Shown here: positions 54,179-62,955 of the stretch, in pieces
How positions within the stretch are numbered: the stretch's first letter is position 1
Layout: each line of letters opens with the position of its first letter
Source: Weissella confusa
Lineage (GTDB): Bacteria; Bacillota; Bacilli; Lactobacillales; Lactobacillaceae
Assembly: GCA_041871065.1 (NCBI GenBank)
Contig: CP168942.1
Span: 1,056,501-1,120,500 of the forward strand
DNA length: 64,000 nt
Direction: 5' to 3'
Notes under the pieces: generated by a model
Told to the model about the DNA's origin: nothing
What the model saw: the letters and a program-made list of their open reading frames with translations, nothing else
The model's database searches: none
Translations under genes and position numbers: made by a program

Positions 54179-55804
54179 ATGCGTGGACAAGAGATTTTAA
54201 ACAACCCCTTCTTGAATAAGGGTACTGCCTTTACTGAGGAAGAGCGTGTAGAACTTGGTTTGACTGGTATGTTGCCAGCCCATGTTCAAACGATTCAAGA
54301 GCAAGCTGATCAAGCTTATGCCCAATACCTAACAAAGGTTAACGACGTTGAAAAGCGTATTTTCCTTTCAACGTTGTTCGACACGAACCGCACGTTGTTC
54401 TACTACTTGGTAGATCAACACGTTGCTGAGTTCATGCCAGTTGTCTACGACCCAACAATCGCAGACACGATTGAAAACTACTCAGCATTGTTTGTGAACC
54501 CACAAAACGCTGCGTTCTTGGACATCAACCACCCAGAGAACATCGAAGCAACGTTGAAGAACGCTGCTGATGGCCGCGACATTAAGTTGTTGGTTGCCAC
54601 TGATGCTGAAGGTATCTTGGGAATCGGTGACTGGGGTGTTCAAGGTGTTGATATCGCCGTTGGTAAGTTGATGGTTTACACGGCTGCCGCTGGTATCGAC
54701 CCTGCTTCAGTTTTGCCAGTTTCTGTTGATGCTGGTACGAACCGCAAGGAATTGTTGGAAGACCCACTATACTTGGGAAACCGTCACGAACGTGTTCGTG
54801 GTGACCAATACTTTGAGTTCATTGATAAGTTCGTTAAGACGGCGCAATCATTGTTCCCAGAGATGTACTTGCACTTCGAAGACTTCGGTCGTTCAACGGC
54901 AACGAAGATTTTGAACACGTACAAGAATGACTGGCCAACGTTTAACGATGACATTCAAGGTACTGGAATCGTTGTAACGTCAGCTGTTTTGGGTGCCTTG
55001 GCTATTACTGGTGAAGACATCAAGTCACAAACGTACTTGACGTACGGTGGTGGTTCAGCTGGTACGGGTATTGCTAACCGTGTCTTGGCTGAGTTTATGC
55101 AACAAGGTTTGTCAGAAGAAGAAGCTCGTAAGCACTTCTACATGGTTGACCGTCAAGGATTGTTGTTCGACGATGACGAAACGTTGACGCCTGAGCAAAA
55201 GCCATTCGCCCGTTCACGTTCAGAATTTGAGAACGCTGACGAGTTGACGGACTTGTTGTCAGTTGTTAAGGCTGTTAAGCCAACTGTTTTGGTTGGTACG
55301 TCAACTAACCCTGGTTCATTTACTAAGGAAGTCGTTGAAGCAATGGTTGCTAACACGGATCACCCAAAGATCTTCCCATTGTCAAACCCTACGAAGTTGC
55401 ACGAAGCAATGCCAGATGACTTGATCAAGTGGTCAGACGGTAAGGCATTGGTTGCAACTGGTGTGCCTGTTGATCCTGTTACGGCTTCAAACGGCGTAAC
55501 TTACGAAATCGGACAAGCTAACAACATGTTGGTTTACCCTGGTTTGGGATTGGGTACGATTGTTGCTAAGGCTAAGGTTTTGTCAGATGGTATGATTTCA
55601 GCTGCTGCCCACGCTTTGGGTGGTATGGTTGACGCTACGCAACCTGGTGCCCCTGTTTTGCCCCCTGTTTCACGTTTGTCAGAAATGTCATTCCGTGTTG
55701 CGGTTGCCGTTGCAAAGCAAGCTATCGCTGAAGGTTTGAACCAAGTTGAAATTGACGACGTTGAAGCTGCTGTTAAGGCTGCTCAATGGACGCCTGAATA
55801 CTAA
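54179..55804 (+). CDS. mleS: Malolactic enzyme
   Basis: NAD- and Mn-dependent conversion of L-malate to L-lactate and CO2, giving pH homeostasis and proton motive force. 541 residues, malic-enzyme fold closely matching Oenococcus/Leuconostoc Mle[79 protein letters not shown] loop [24 protein letters not shown] and PGLGLGTI. Codons are strongly biased (GTT, TTG, ACG), suggesting high expression. Permease gene follows 24 bases later. Confidence 0.96.
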   Translation: MRGQEILNNPFLNKGTAFTEEERVELGLTGMLPAHVQTIQEQADQAYAQYLTKVNDVEKRIFLSTLFDTNRTLFYYLVDQHVAEFMPVVYDPTIADTIENYSALFVNPQNAAFLDINHPENIEATLKNAADGRDIKLLVATDAEGILGIGDWGVQGVDIAVGKLMVYTAAAGIDPASVLPVSVDAGTNRKELLEDPLYLGNRHERVRGDQYFEFIDKFVKTAQSLFPEMYLHFEDFGRSTATKILNTYKNDWPTFNDDIQGTGIVVTSAVLGALAITGEDIKSQTYLTYGGGSAGTGIANRVLAEFMQQGLSEEEARKHFYMVDRQGLLFDDDETLTPEQKPFARSRSEFENADELTDLLSVVKAVKPTVLVGTSTNPGSFTKEVVEAMVANTDHPKIFPLSNPTKLHEAMPDDLIKWSDGKALVATGVPVDPVTASNGVTYEIGQANNMLVYPGLGLGTIVAKAKVLSDGMISAAAHALGGMVDATQPGAPVLPPVSRLSEMSFRVAVAVAKQAIAEGLNQVEIDDVEAAVKAAQWTPEY

Positions 55805-55828
55805 TCGAATATAGGAGATATTTGGGAA

Positions 55829-56779
55829 ATGTCTGCATTGCTAACTTCAATCTCATCTGTTGTTGAGATTATCTTCGTGATTGCTTTGGGTTACTTCCTC
55901 CGCAACGGTGGTAAGTTCCAAGACTCATTCAAGCACGATATCGAATTCTTGATTATGAAGGTTGCGTTGCCTTTGAACATCTTCGTTGGTGTTTTAGACA
56001 ACTTGACCCGTTCTAAGTTGATTTCACTTTCTGGCTCATTGATCTTTGTGATTATTTCTTTCGCCTTTGGTTACCTCGTAGCTTGGCTTTTGACAAAGAT
56101 TTTGAAGGTGCCTGAGGGTCGTCGCGGTACGTTCATTAACATGTTCGTTAACGCTAACACGATTTTCATTGGTTTGCCTTTGAACTTGGCATTGTTTGGT
56201 GAACACTCATTGTCATTCTTCTTGGTTTACTACTTGGCTAACACGGTTTCAACGTGGGCCATCGGTATCTTCTTCATCCAAAATGATGGTCCTAAGGTCG
56301 CTGACAAGAAGTTCAACTGGAAGAAGTTGTTGCCTGCCCCATTGCTAGGATTTATCGTGGCTTTGGTATGGTTGTTGCTAGATTTGCCTTTGCCTACTTT
56401 GGTTGATAAGACGTTCTCAATGGTTGGTGGTGTCGTAACGCCATTGTCATTGATTTACATTGGTATCGTCTTGGCTGATGCTGGTCTGAAGTCAATCCAC
56501 TTCGATCGCGATACAATCGTCGCTTTGCTTGGTCGTTTCGTCTTCGCTCCTGCCGTTATGATTGTTATCATGATGATGTTTAAGGGTGCGATGAACATTC
56601 CATTAGTTGAGCAAGGTACGTTGATTATCCAAGCCGCTGCCCCTGGATTGGCTGTGTTGCCTATCTTGGTTGGTGAAGCTAAGGGTGACGTTGAATACGC
56701 AACAAACGTTGTCACGACGTCTACTGTCCTATTCGTAATTGTTGTGCCAATCTTGATGCAAATCATCACGATGTTGTAA
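55829..56779 (+). CDS. mleP: Malate permease, AEC family
   Basis: 316 residues, about ten helices: LNIFVGVLDNLTRSKLISLS, NMFVNANTIFIGLPLNLALF, FFLVYYLANTVSTWAIGIFF, AAPGLAVLPILVGEAKGD. Imports malate (or exchanges it for lactate) for the malolactic enzyme in the same operon. Paralogue of 32209-33156. TAGGAGA ribosome site. Confidence 0.93.
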   Translation: MSALLTSISSVVEIIFVIALGYFLRNGGKFQDSFKHDIEFLIMKVALPLNIFVGVLDNLTRSKLISLSGSLIFVIISFAFGYLVAWLLTKILKVPEGRRGTFINMFVNANTIFIGLPLNLALFGEHSLSFFLVYYLANTVSTWAIGIFFIQNDGPKVADKKFNWKKLLPAPLLGFIVALVWLLLDLPLPTLVDKTFSMVGGVVTPLSLIYIGIVLADAGLKSIHFDRDTIVALLGRFVFAPAVMIVIMMMFKGAMNIPLVEQGTLIIQAAAPGLAVLPILVGEAKGDVEYATNVVTTSTVLFVIVVPILMQIITML

Positions 56780-56861
56780 TTTAAAAATTAGGGATGTGGC
56801 CTGTGCGCAAACGAACATGCAGAACACTTTTACTAAACTAGTGCATGTCACATCACCTATT

Positions 56862-56899
56862 AAAAAGACCTCGGAATAGTTGTTCCGAGGTCTTTTTTG
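56862..56899. terminator. Bidirectional terminator of mleSP and the MFS gene
   Basis: AAAAAGACCTCGGAA (56862-56876) pairs with TTCCGAGGTCTTTTT (56883-56897). Confidence 0.92.
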
Positions 56900-56902
56900 T
56901 TA

Positions 56903-58042
56903 TTATTTTAGGATTTTCACAGTTAGTCCGAGCATAACTGCAACCAATGCGAACCCGATTACCGGCATGGTTGTTGCCCCTGCTGCTTGATAAACCCAAC
57001 CAGTGATTAGTGGTAATACCACCATACCGGCTTGGCAAAACGCTAGGTTGCGACTAACCATCAACTTGGCCGTTTGATCATCGTGGCGTTCATACGGAAC
57101 CATCATCATCAATGGGTAGAGCGCTGAGAGTCCCAATCCAATCGCGAAACTAGAGAACAGTAGCACTGCTGTATTCGGTACAAATAGTAGCCCCATCCCA
57201 CCAAATGTCAGCACGATGTGACCTAAAATCAATTGCTTGTTTGAGAACCATTTCGTTGTTAATCCGGTTAGGAAACGACCGACCATCAATCCTGCCCAAA
57301 ATAACGTTGCGGCATTCGCTGCTAATGATTCTGAGAGTTTCAAGCGATCCACGGCATAACTAGACAAGTACTTACCAACAACTAGTTCAACTGAATAGAA
57401 GAAATAGAAGATTGGTAGTAACCAGTCAGCCCCGCGTAATTTACCGCTAGTCTCTGTCACTGTATCGACACCATTGTCTTTTTCGGCGAATTCTCGTCGG
57501 GTTTGATAAACAAACATCATAATCAACAATTGCAAGACGCCAATGATTAGGACACCGATGCGCCAGCCAGTTGGGAATAACAAACTGATGGCAAGGATTA
57601 GTGAACTCAGCGTAACGCCAACACCGTACATACCATGCAAAATGCTCATCAAACCACTTGTGAAGTGCTTGGCGGCATAGTCGTTAACCGCAATATCAAT
57701 TGCCCCTTGTCCTAAGCCTAACGCCACAGACGCCAAAATAAGCAGGATTGTGGCCTTTCCCCAAAGTAACAGGAGAATACCAATCATGACAAAGCCCATG
57801 CTCATAAGCATAATTGATGCCATCGTCATTGCTTTAGCAAGCTTTGGATAGAGCAACGTCGAAATAAATGAAAACGCCAGACTGATCATCGTTAGATATC
57901 CGACATAATCAACATTCACATGGTATGTTTGGCGGACAGCCGGCCAAGCACTCCCCATGATGGCATCTGGCAAACCAAGCCCGATATAGATTAGAAAGTT
58001 CACCAAAATAATGAACGTTCCGATTTTAACTGGTTTTGTCAT
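56903..58042 (-). CDS. MFS transporter
   Basis: 379 residues, 12 helices; N-terminal FIILVNFLIYIGLGLPDAIM with GSAWPAV, LGLGQGAIDIAVNDYAAKHF (motif typical of FucP/NHS-like sugar and nucleoside MFS), and GLMVGRFLTGL (RxxxG) in the second half. Substrate unknown; might be a sugar or drug. Single gene. Confidence 0.8.
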   Translation of the reverse strand: MTKPVKIGTFIILVNFLIYIGLGLPDAIMGSAWPAVRQTYHVNVDYVGYLTMISLAFSFISTLLYPKLAKAMTMASIMLMSMGFVMIGILLLLWGKATILLILASVALGLGQGAIDIAVNDYAAKHFTSGLMSILHGMYGVGVTLSSLILAISLLFPTGWRIGVLIIGVLQLLIMMFVYQTRREFAEKDNGVDTVTETSGKLRGADWLLPIFYFFYSVELVVGKYLSSYAVDRLKLSESLAANAATLFWAGLMVGRFLTGLTTKWFSNKQLILGHIVLTFGGMGLLFVPNTAVLLFSSFAIGLGLSALYPLMMMVPYERHDDQTAKLMVSRNLAFCQAGMVVLPLITGWVYQAAGATTMPVIGFALVAVMLGLTVKILK

Positions 58043-58102
58043 GAGTCACTCCTAAACGCGTTAATTATTGATAGTTTACGGGAAAAGTATGTCGAAAATA
58101 TG

Positions 58103-58136
58103 AAAACACGAGACCTGACACCAGATCTCGTGTTTT
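58103..58136. terminator. Terminator of the disulfide reductase gene
   Basis: AAAACACGAGA pairs with TCTCGTGTTTT, T-run on both strands. Confidence 0.85.
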
Positions 58137-58147
58137 GACTTGCACTA

Positions 58148-59479
58148 TTACAATTGACCCCATGCAGATGATGAAATTGATGGGAATAGGTAAACCATTC
58201 TCTCAATTTCAGCGGGGCCAAACTTAAATTCAATGGCTGGCAACAAGGTATTAATCACATCATCGGCCTTGTTTGACACTTCAGTTGCCCCGACAAGCTT
58301 GTGGGCCTTGTCGAAGATTAAGACGTTGTCGCCAATCGTTTCCTTGTCAACTTGACGATACCAATCATCAGGGATGTGGTTTGTCTCGATTGTGTACAAC
58401 TCAGGGTTGGCTTCCGCTTCGGCAACTGTGACACCTACCTGAGCCAAACGTGGTGACGTGAAGACAACTGATGGGATTGCTGGATAAACAATCGGATCGG
58501 TCGTTTCACCCGCAAATGTGTGCATCAAGTACAGCGACTCAAAGACAGCCGTTGGTGTTAGCTTTGGTTGCACCTTATCAATCACATCCCCAGACGCATA
58601 GATATTTGGCACTGACGTACGCAAGTAATTATCTACCGTGATACCGGCTGGCGTGTAATCAACGCCCACTTCTTCCAAACCAAGGTTTTCGACGTTTGGT
58701 ACACGCCCAGTTGCATCAAGGACCCAATCAGTCTCGATGTTCAAGTCTTGGCCACGAACGACCAAACCTTCAGCCCCTTGCACAATGGCTTCAACGGCTG
58801 TTTCACGAATAAAGGTCACGCCGTGCTTTTCCAAATCAGCGATGATTTGTTCAACGAATGGTTGGTGATAAGCCTTCAAAGCTTGCTTACCACGCAAAAT
58901 AACCGTAACATCTGCACCGGCTGCATTTGCCATTGTGGCGAATTCCATGGCGATGTAACCACCACCAATAATTGTTAGTCGTTCAGGCATGTCCGCCAAA
59001 TTCAAAAAGTCTTCTGAGTCGTGCGCCAAGTCTGAACCAGGAATCGTCAAACGGTGTGGACGAAGCCCAGTAGAGATAACAATCTTATCCGCAGTCTTCG
59101 CTTCACCGTTTACCATCACAGTGTGGGCATCAGCCAACGTACCGCGACCAAATAGAACATCAACATTTGTTGAATCCATCAAACCTTGAATGAAGGCTGG
59201 CAAGCCATCAATCACGTCATGCTTGTGGGCTTGGTTTTCCGCCCAATCAATTGTCGTCTCGCCATTTACAATACCGTGCACTTCTTCCAAGTGACGTTGC
59301 ATTGCAACTGGTGAATCTAAGACAATCTTCGCGTTGCAACCACGATTTGGGCAGGTTCCCCCGACCAAGTCTTGTTCAACAACACCAACCTTCTTCCCTT
59401 TCGCTCCCAATGGAATTGCACCATCAAACGTTCCGTGTCCTGATCCAATATACAGCACATCGTAATCGTAGTTTGCCAT
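58148..59479 (-). CDS. FAD/NAD(P) pyridine nucleotide-disulfide oxidoreductase (glutathione/mercuric reductase-like)
   Basis: 443 residues. FAD loop LYIGSGHGTFDGA, redox disulfide GGTCPNRGCNAK (Cys43, Cys48), NAD(P) loop IIGGGYIAMEFA, second FAD motif NIYASGDVIDK. The C-terminus ends MVYLFPSISSSAWGQL where dithiol reductases have a His-Pro-Thr and catalytic Glu, so the proton-relay His is absent. Probably an NAD(P)H-dependent oxidoreductase of a different acceptor. ATG 59479 has GGAGGCAAG; the 59533 start does not. Confidence 0.85.
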   Translation of the reverse strand: MANYDYDVLYIGSGHGTFDGAIPLGAKGKKVGVVEQDLVGGTCPNRGCNAKIVLDSPVAMQRHLEEVHGIVNGETTIDWAENQAHKHDVIDGLPAFIQGLMDSTNVDVLFGRGTLADAHTVMVNGEAKTADKIVISTGLRPHRLTIPGSDLAHDSEDFLNLADMPERLTIIGGGYIAMEFATMANAAGADVTVILRGKQALKAYHQPFVEQIIADLEKHGVTFIRETAVEAIVQGAEGLVVRGQDLNIETDWVLDATGRVPNVENLGLEEVGVDYTPAGITVDNYLRTSVPNIYASGDVIDKVQPKLTPTAVFESLYLMHTFAGETTDPIVYPAIPSVVFTSPRLAQVGVTVAEAEANPELYTIETNHIPDDWYRQVDKETIGDNVLIFDKAHKLVGATEVSNKADDVINTLLPAIEFKFGPAEIERMVYLFPSISSSAWGQL

Positions 59480-59616
59480 GATCTTGCCTCCTAAAGGGTG
59501 TATATGCGATTTTCGGTGTCCCGTGTCTCTCACCTACGGGACACATCCATTGTATCTAAATTGTAAGTAAAATGCATATTATCTGCTTGTTCTTTAGAAG
59601 TTTTTGGCAAATGACG

Positions 59617-59653
59617 CAAAAAGACACCCCAGATAATCTATCTGAGGTGTCTC
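59617..59653 (-). terminator. Terminator of the TetR gene
   Basis: Minus strand AGACACC-CAGATA pairs with TATCTG-GGTGTCT, then TTTTTG. Confidence 0.85.
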
Positions 59654-59655
59654 AT

Positions 59656-60228
59656 TTACTTAAACAGCGCACGGGTTGCGAGCTGAATAAGTGTATTAAG
59701 TTCATCTTCACTAACGCTAAGATTATTGCGTAGGCGTGACTGCATGAGCCATTGCATCGGCTGTAAAGCTTGTGCCACGATGATATCAACATTGGCTGTC
59801 GTTAGCAGTTGTTGTTGGTACGCTTGCTTAATAACAGTCAACATGGCTGGACTGAGCAATGATCCTTCACCCTGCATCTCATCTGGCAAAAATTCTGGAT
59901 TAGCAACCATTGTTGCCATGAAAGCAACTTGCTTCGGGTGCTTCTCGAAATTAGCTGCATAATCACGCATCAAAGTTGCAAACTGATCCTGTGGTGTCAG
60001 CGTCTGATCTGGCATTGGTAATTGTGTGATTAAATTGTCTTGGACCTTGCCAAATAGTTGGCCCAATAAATCGGCCTTGTTTTCATAATAAATATAGGTA
60101 GTCGCAACCGATACACCGGCGCGTTTCGCTAGTTTATTAATGCTTAAATTCGCAATACCTGATTCTTCCACTAAATCAAACGTTGCGTTTTCTAAAGCTT
60201 GAATCTTATTCTCATCTCGTGTTCGCAT
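59656..60228 (-). CDS. TetR-family transcriptional regulator
   Basis: 190 residues. HTH at about residues 25-48 (LSINKLAKRAGVSVATTYIY then YENKADLLGQLF), ligand-binding C-terminus. Same direction and 140 bases after two SMR efflux genes, so it probably represses them or the HrtBA-like exporter further upstream. Confidence 0.88.
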   Translation of the reverse strand: MRTRDENKIQALENATFDLVEESGIANLSINKLAKRAGVSVATTYIYYENKADLLGQLFGKVQDNLITQLPMPDQTLTPQDQFATLMRDYAANFEKHPKQVAFMATMVANPEFLPDEMQGEGSLLSPAMLTVIKQAYQQQLLTTANVDIIVAQALQPMQWLMQSRLRNNLSVSEDELNTLIQLATRALFK

Positions 60229-60337
60229 ACATTATTCCCTATTAATTGCTAAAGTCGTTACTCCCCAGTAAATCGATACTCAGCAAAATCTTTTCTATTC
60301 TCTAATCGTAACGGTTATGACGTAAATGAGCAACTAC

Positions 60338-60360
60338 AAAATAAGAGGGCTGCCCCTCTT
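60338..60360 (-). terminator. Terminator after the SMR pair
   Basis: Minus strand AAGAGGG, GCAG, CCCTCTT, then ATTTTG. Confidence 0.75.
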
Positions 60361-60367
60361 CCTGTCG

Positions 60368-60691
60368 CTATCCTTTACCTGTGGTTAGCTTTAGGCCAAC
60401 CGCACCGACGATAATCATCGTGATAAATAAGATGCGCTTCCAATCTTTTGATTCTTTATATAAATACATGCCGACGATTGTACCACCGGCAGAACCGATA
60501 CCTGTCCAGATTGCGTAACCAGTTCCCATCGGAATCTGGCGTAAAGCGAGCCCAAGCAGACCGATACTTAATGCACCACCAATGGCCATACCAGCGGCAG
60601 CCCACCAAGCTTTACGTCGTTGCCATTCATTAATCATGATAACGCCAGAAACTTCCATTAAGCCGGCGAGAACAAGAAATACCCATGCCAT
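60368..60691 (-). CDS. Small multidrug resistance protein, YkkD-like subunit
   Basis: 107 residues, four helices; conserved Glu in VLAGLMEVSGVIMINEW, PMGTGYAIWTGIGSAGGTIV motif, and VGAVGLKLTTG end. Works as the second half of a heterodimeric SMR proton antiporter. Its ATG overlaps the stop of the partner (TAATG). Confidence 0.88.
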   Translation of the reverse strand: MAWVFLVLAGLMEVSGVIMINEWQRRKAWWAAAGMAIGGALSIGLLGLALRQIPMGTGYAIWTGIGSAGGTIVGMYLYKESKDWKRILFITMIIVGAVGLKLTTGKG

Positions 60692-61017
60692 TATGTGCGT
60701 TCCTCCGTTATCAACTTAAGACCAATCACACCACCTAATAAGATAGCTAAGAATAGTAGTTCCGGTAAGTCTAACTTGTCACCAAATACCAACCATCCCG
60801 TCAAAACAGTTGCAGCGGAACCAAGCCCAACGAATACGGCATACACAGTGCCAACGGGCAATTTGTCGACAGCTGTCATGAACAAAAGGAATGATAACCC
60901 TAAGGCAATGAGGGTTAGCCCCCATTCCCACCATTGGTTAGCGTGTTTTAGACCGACGACCCAGCCATCTTCAAACCCAATGGCTAGCACAATTTTTAAC
61001 CAAGGATTCCTCAACAT
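60691..61017 (-). CDS. Small multidrug resistance protein, YkkC-like subunit
   Basis: 108 residues, four helices; conserved Glu in LAIGFEDGWVVGLKHANQW, PVGTVYAVFVGLGSAATVL and GGVIGLKLITEE. Resembles YkkC (guanidine/drug exporters), but I see no guanidine riboswitch in the 73 bases before it. AGGGAGG ribosome site. Follows the HrtA-like gene by 72 bases. Confidence 0.88.
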   Translation of the reverse strand: MLRNPWLKIVLAIGFEDGWVVGLKHANQWWEWGLTLIALGLSFLLFMTAVDKLPVGTVYAVFVGLGSAATVLTGWLVFGDKLDLPELLFLAILLGGVIGLKLITEERT

Positions 61018-61089
61018 ACGAGGTCCTCCCTTACTTTAATTCTGTTTAACTATTCCAGTATACCCAAAAGGTGTTAGAAAGTGTGCTAA

Positions 61090-61770
61090 TCAGTCCGTAT
61101 TAGATAGTTTTCCGTCGACAATTTTGTAGACATTATCGGCAAATTCACGAAGTCGGTCATCGTGCGTGACAATGACGACTGCTTTTTGTTCATCATGCGC
61201 AATGTTGGCAAAGAGCTGCCCAACTTCTTTGACACGAGCCGTATCTAATGCGGCGGTTGGCTCGTCGGCTAAAACGATTGCCGGGTTGGTATATAACGCA
61301 CGAGCAATGGCTACTCGTTGCTGTTGGCCACCGGATAGTTCACCGGGGTATTTGTTTAAGAGTTTTTGGATGCCCAGCGTATCGATGATTTTGTCAAAAT
61401 CAGCTGCGCTAAGGTTGTTGTCGGGTTTCACTTGCTTAACCAACTTAAATTGGTCCGCGACTGTTAAATATGGTACGAGATTATATGCCTGTAAGACAAA
61501 GCCAATTTGTTCCAACCGTGTTCTTTCAGCTTCTTTGGTACTTAAATCACTAATATCGCGTCCGTTCAATCGAACTGAACCTTCTGTCGGTGTCTGTAAG
61601 CCACCTAAAATCGTCAGCAAGGTACTTTTACCGGAACCTGAGGGTCCAATGATGAGTGACACCTGGCCGGCTTTAAATGATAAACTGACGTCTTCTAATG
61701 CTGTGACTAAATTGGTTTTCTGACCAAATTGTTTGGTGACATGTTCAAGTGATAGTTTTTCTTCACGCAT
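61090..61770 (-). CDS. ABC transporter ATPase, HrtA-like (haem or lipid/antimicrobial efflux)
   Basis: 226 residues. Walker A IIGPSGSGKSTLL, signature YPGELSGGQQQRVAIARAL, Walker B IVLADEPTAALD, switch VIVTHDDRL. MacB/LolD type. Gene lies 4 bases after the permease with GGAGG before ATG 61770. Permease similarity points to HrtBA haem exporters; other FtsX-type exporters are possible. Confidence 0.82.
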   Translation of the reverse strand: MREEKLSLEHVTKQFGQKTNLVTALEDVSLSFKAGQVSLIIGPSGSGKSTLLTILGGLQTPTEGSVRLNGRDISDLSTKEAERTRLEQIGFVLQAYNLVPYLTVADQFKLVKQVKPDNNLSAADFDKIIDTLGIQKLLNKYPGELSGGQQQRVAIARALYTNPAIVLADEPTAALDTARVKEVGQLFANIAHDEQKAVVIVTHDDRLREFADNVYKIVDGKLSNTD

Positions 61771-61774
61771 TGTC

Positions 61775-62827
61775 CTAACCTCCAATCACTGATACGGGAT
61801 CAATCTTGCTAATCACACGAATTGGAATAATCGCACCTAGTAGTCCGGTTACCATCAATCCGGCTGCAATAAGTCCCATTAATCCCCAATCAAATGCCAT
61901 TGGGACACTATCCGGAATGCCAAATTCTGTTAATGCTGACAATACAGCACCGACGATGATGCCAGTCGCCATAATAAAGAACGTTTCAAACAACGTATTT
62001 TGGGCCAAGAAACGATTTGGAATTCCTTGGGCACGTAGAACAGCCAAGTTAGGCAATTTTTGAACCGTTAAAATATAGAGGAAGATGGTAATCACAATCA
62101 ACGAAATGACAATCAGGAAACCAATCATTAGCCCAAACGTCGCTTTTTGTGGCGTATAACCTGGCAGTTTATTGATAAAGGCCTGATATGAATACGTCCT
62201 CAGGGTGTTATCGTCGACCGATTGAGACGTTTTTGAGGCAACCACGCTACCTTGGAATTGATCTGAAACGCCCTTAATGGCACGCCACTCCGCTAACTCA
62301 CCATAAATAACAGGTGCTGTGTTATACGTGGCATTTTTGACATAACCCACAATTTTATATTTCGTGTCAGCTAGGCCGATTGAAACCTTGTCCCCAATAC
62401 CAAAATTATCCTTATTAACTGAGTCAGCAACTACCACTTCATTGGCTGCCTTTGGTAAGTGCCCCTTTGTGAGTTGCAATTCTTTGGCGATGTACTCATC
62501 ATTATTCATCCCCACGAATTGGGCTGATTCACGCTTGCCGTCAATTTTCATAATCACCGGTGTAATGCCCAGCGTCGCGGTTTTACGGTTGCTTAATTGA
62601 CTCACCTGTTTCGTTGTGAGCAATGACTGTCCCGCATTACCGTTAGCATCCTTGGTCATCACAAATGACTTAGACTGCCAGCTGTCCACCGCAGCGGTGT
62701 TGGCTGTTGCTAGTCCGAGTGCCAAGGCACTTAAAATAAAAATCAGATAACTGATTAAGACGACGACCGTCAGAATTAACCCGTACCGTAGTTTTTCTTT
62801 TTTAATCTCTCTAATCGCTAAAAACAT
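61775..62827 (-). CDS. FtsX-family ABC permease, HrtB-like
   Basis: 350 residues. Helix 1 (GLILTVVVLISYLIFILSAL), a long extracellular domain about residues 35-225, then three helices (IGFLIVISLIVITIFLYILT; TFFIMATGIIVGAVLSAL; LMGLIAAGLMVTGLLGAIIP) and the ending VISKIDPVSVIGG, as in HrtB. Starts behind CAGGAGGGACGC. Inverted repeat at 62857-62879 in its promoter. Confidence 0.82.
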   Translation of the reverse strand: MFLAIREIKKEKLRYGLILTVVVLISYLIFILSALALGLATANTAAVDSWQSKSFVMTKDANGNAGQSLLTTKQVSQLSNRKTATLGITPVIMKIDGKRESAQFVGMNNDEYIAKELQLTKGHLPKAANEVVVADSVNKDNFGIGDKVSIGLADTKYKIVGYVKNATYNTAPVIYGELAEWRAIKGVSDQFQGSVVASKTSQSVDDNTLRTYSYQAFINKLPGYTPQKATFGLMIGFLIVISLIVITIFLYILTVQKLPNLAVLRAQGIPNRFLAQNTLFETFFIMATGIIVGAVLSALTEFGIPDSVPMAFDWGLMGLIAAGLMVTGLLGAIIPIRVISKIDPVSVIGG

Positions 62828-62856
62828 GCGTCCCTCCTGTACTTGTTGTCGCTTAC

Positions 62857-62884
62857 TATACTTACACTACACAAGTATACAAAT
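62857..62884 (-). promoter_or_regulatory. Promoter and inverted-repeat operator of the HrtBA-like genes
   Basis: TATACTT (62857-62863) and AAGTATA (62873-62879) form a 7-base inverted repeat 9 bases apart. On the minus strand TTGTAT, 16 bases, TATAGT could be the promoter, with the repeat over the spacer, a usual place for a TetR-type repressor. Confidence 0.45.
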
Positions 62885-62915
62885 GCGGATTGACTAATAT
62901 ATCGGCAAAAGAAAA

Positions 62916-62945
62916 AGACTTCCCACTTGTACAAATGGAAAGTCT
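62916..62945 (-). terminator. Terminator of the protease gene
   Basis: Minus strand AGACTT-CCAT against ATGG-AAGTCT (imperfect), then TTTTTCTTTT. Confidence 0.65.
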
Positions 62946-62955
62946 GATATCTAGC

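Noticed and set aside
60941..61089. Guanidine (ykkC) riboswitch before the SMR pair
   Set aside because: Only 72 bases separate the SMR start from hrtA and no conserved guanidine-riboswitch blocks are visible.
61166..61723. 185-codon frame opposite the HrtA-like ATPase
   Set aside because: Antisense of an intact ABC ATPase with all motifs; no ribosome site or homologous pattern.
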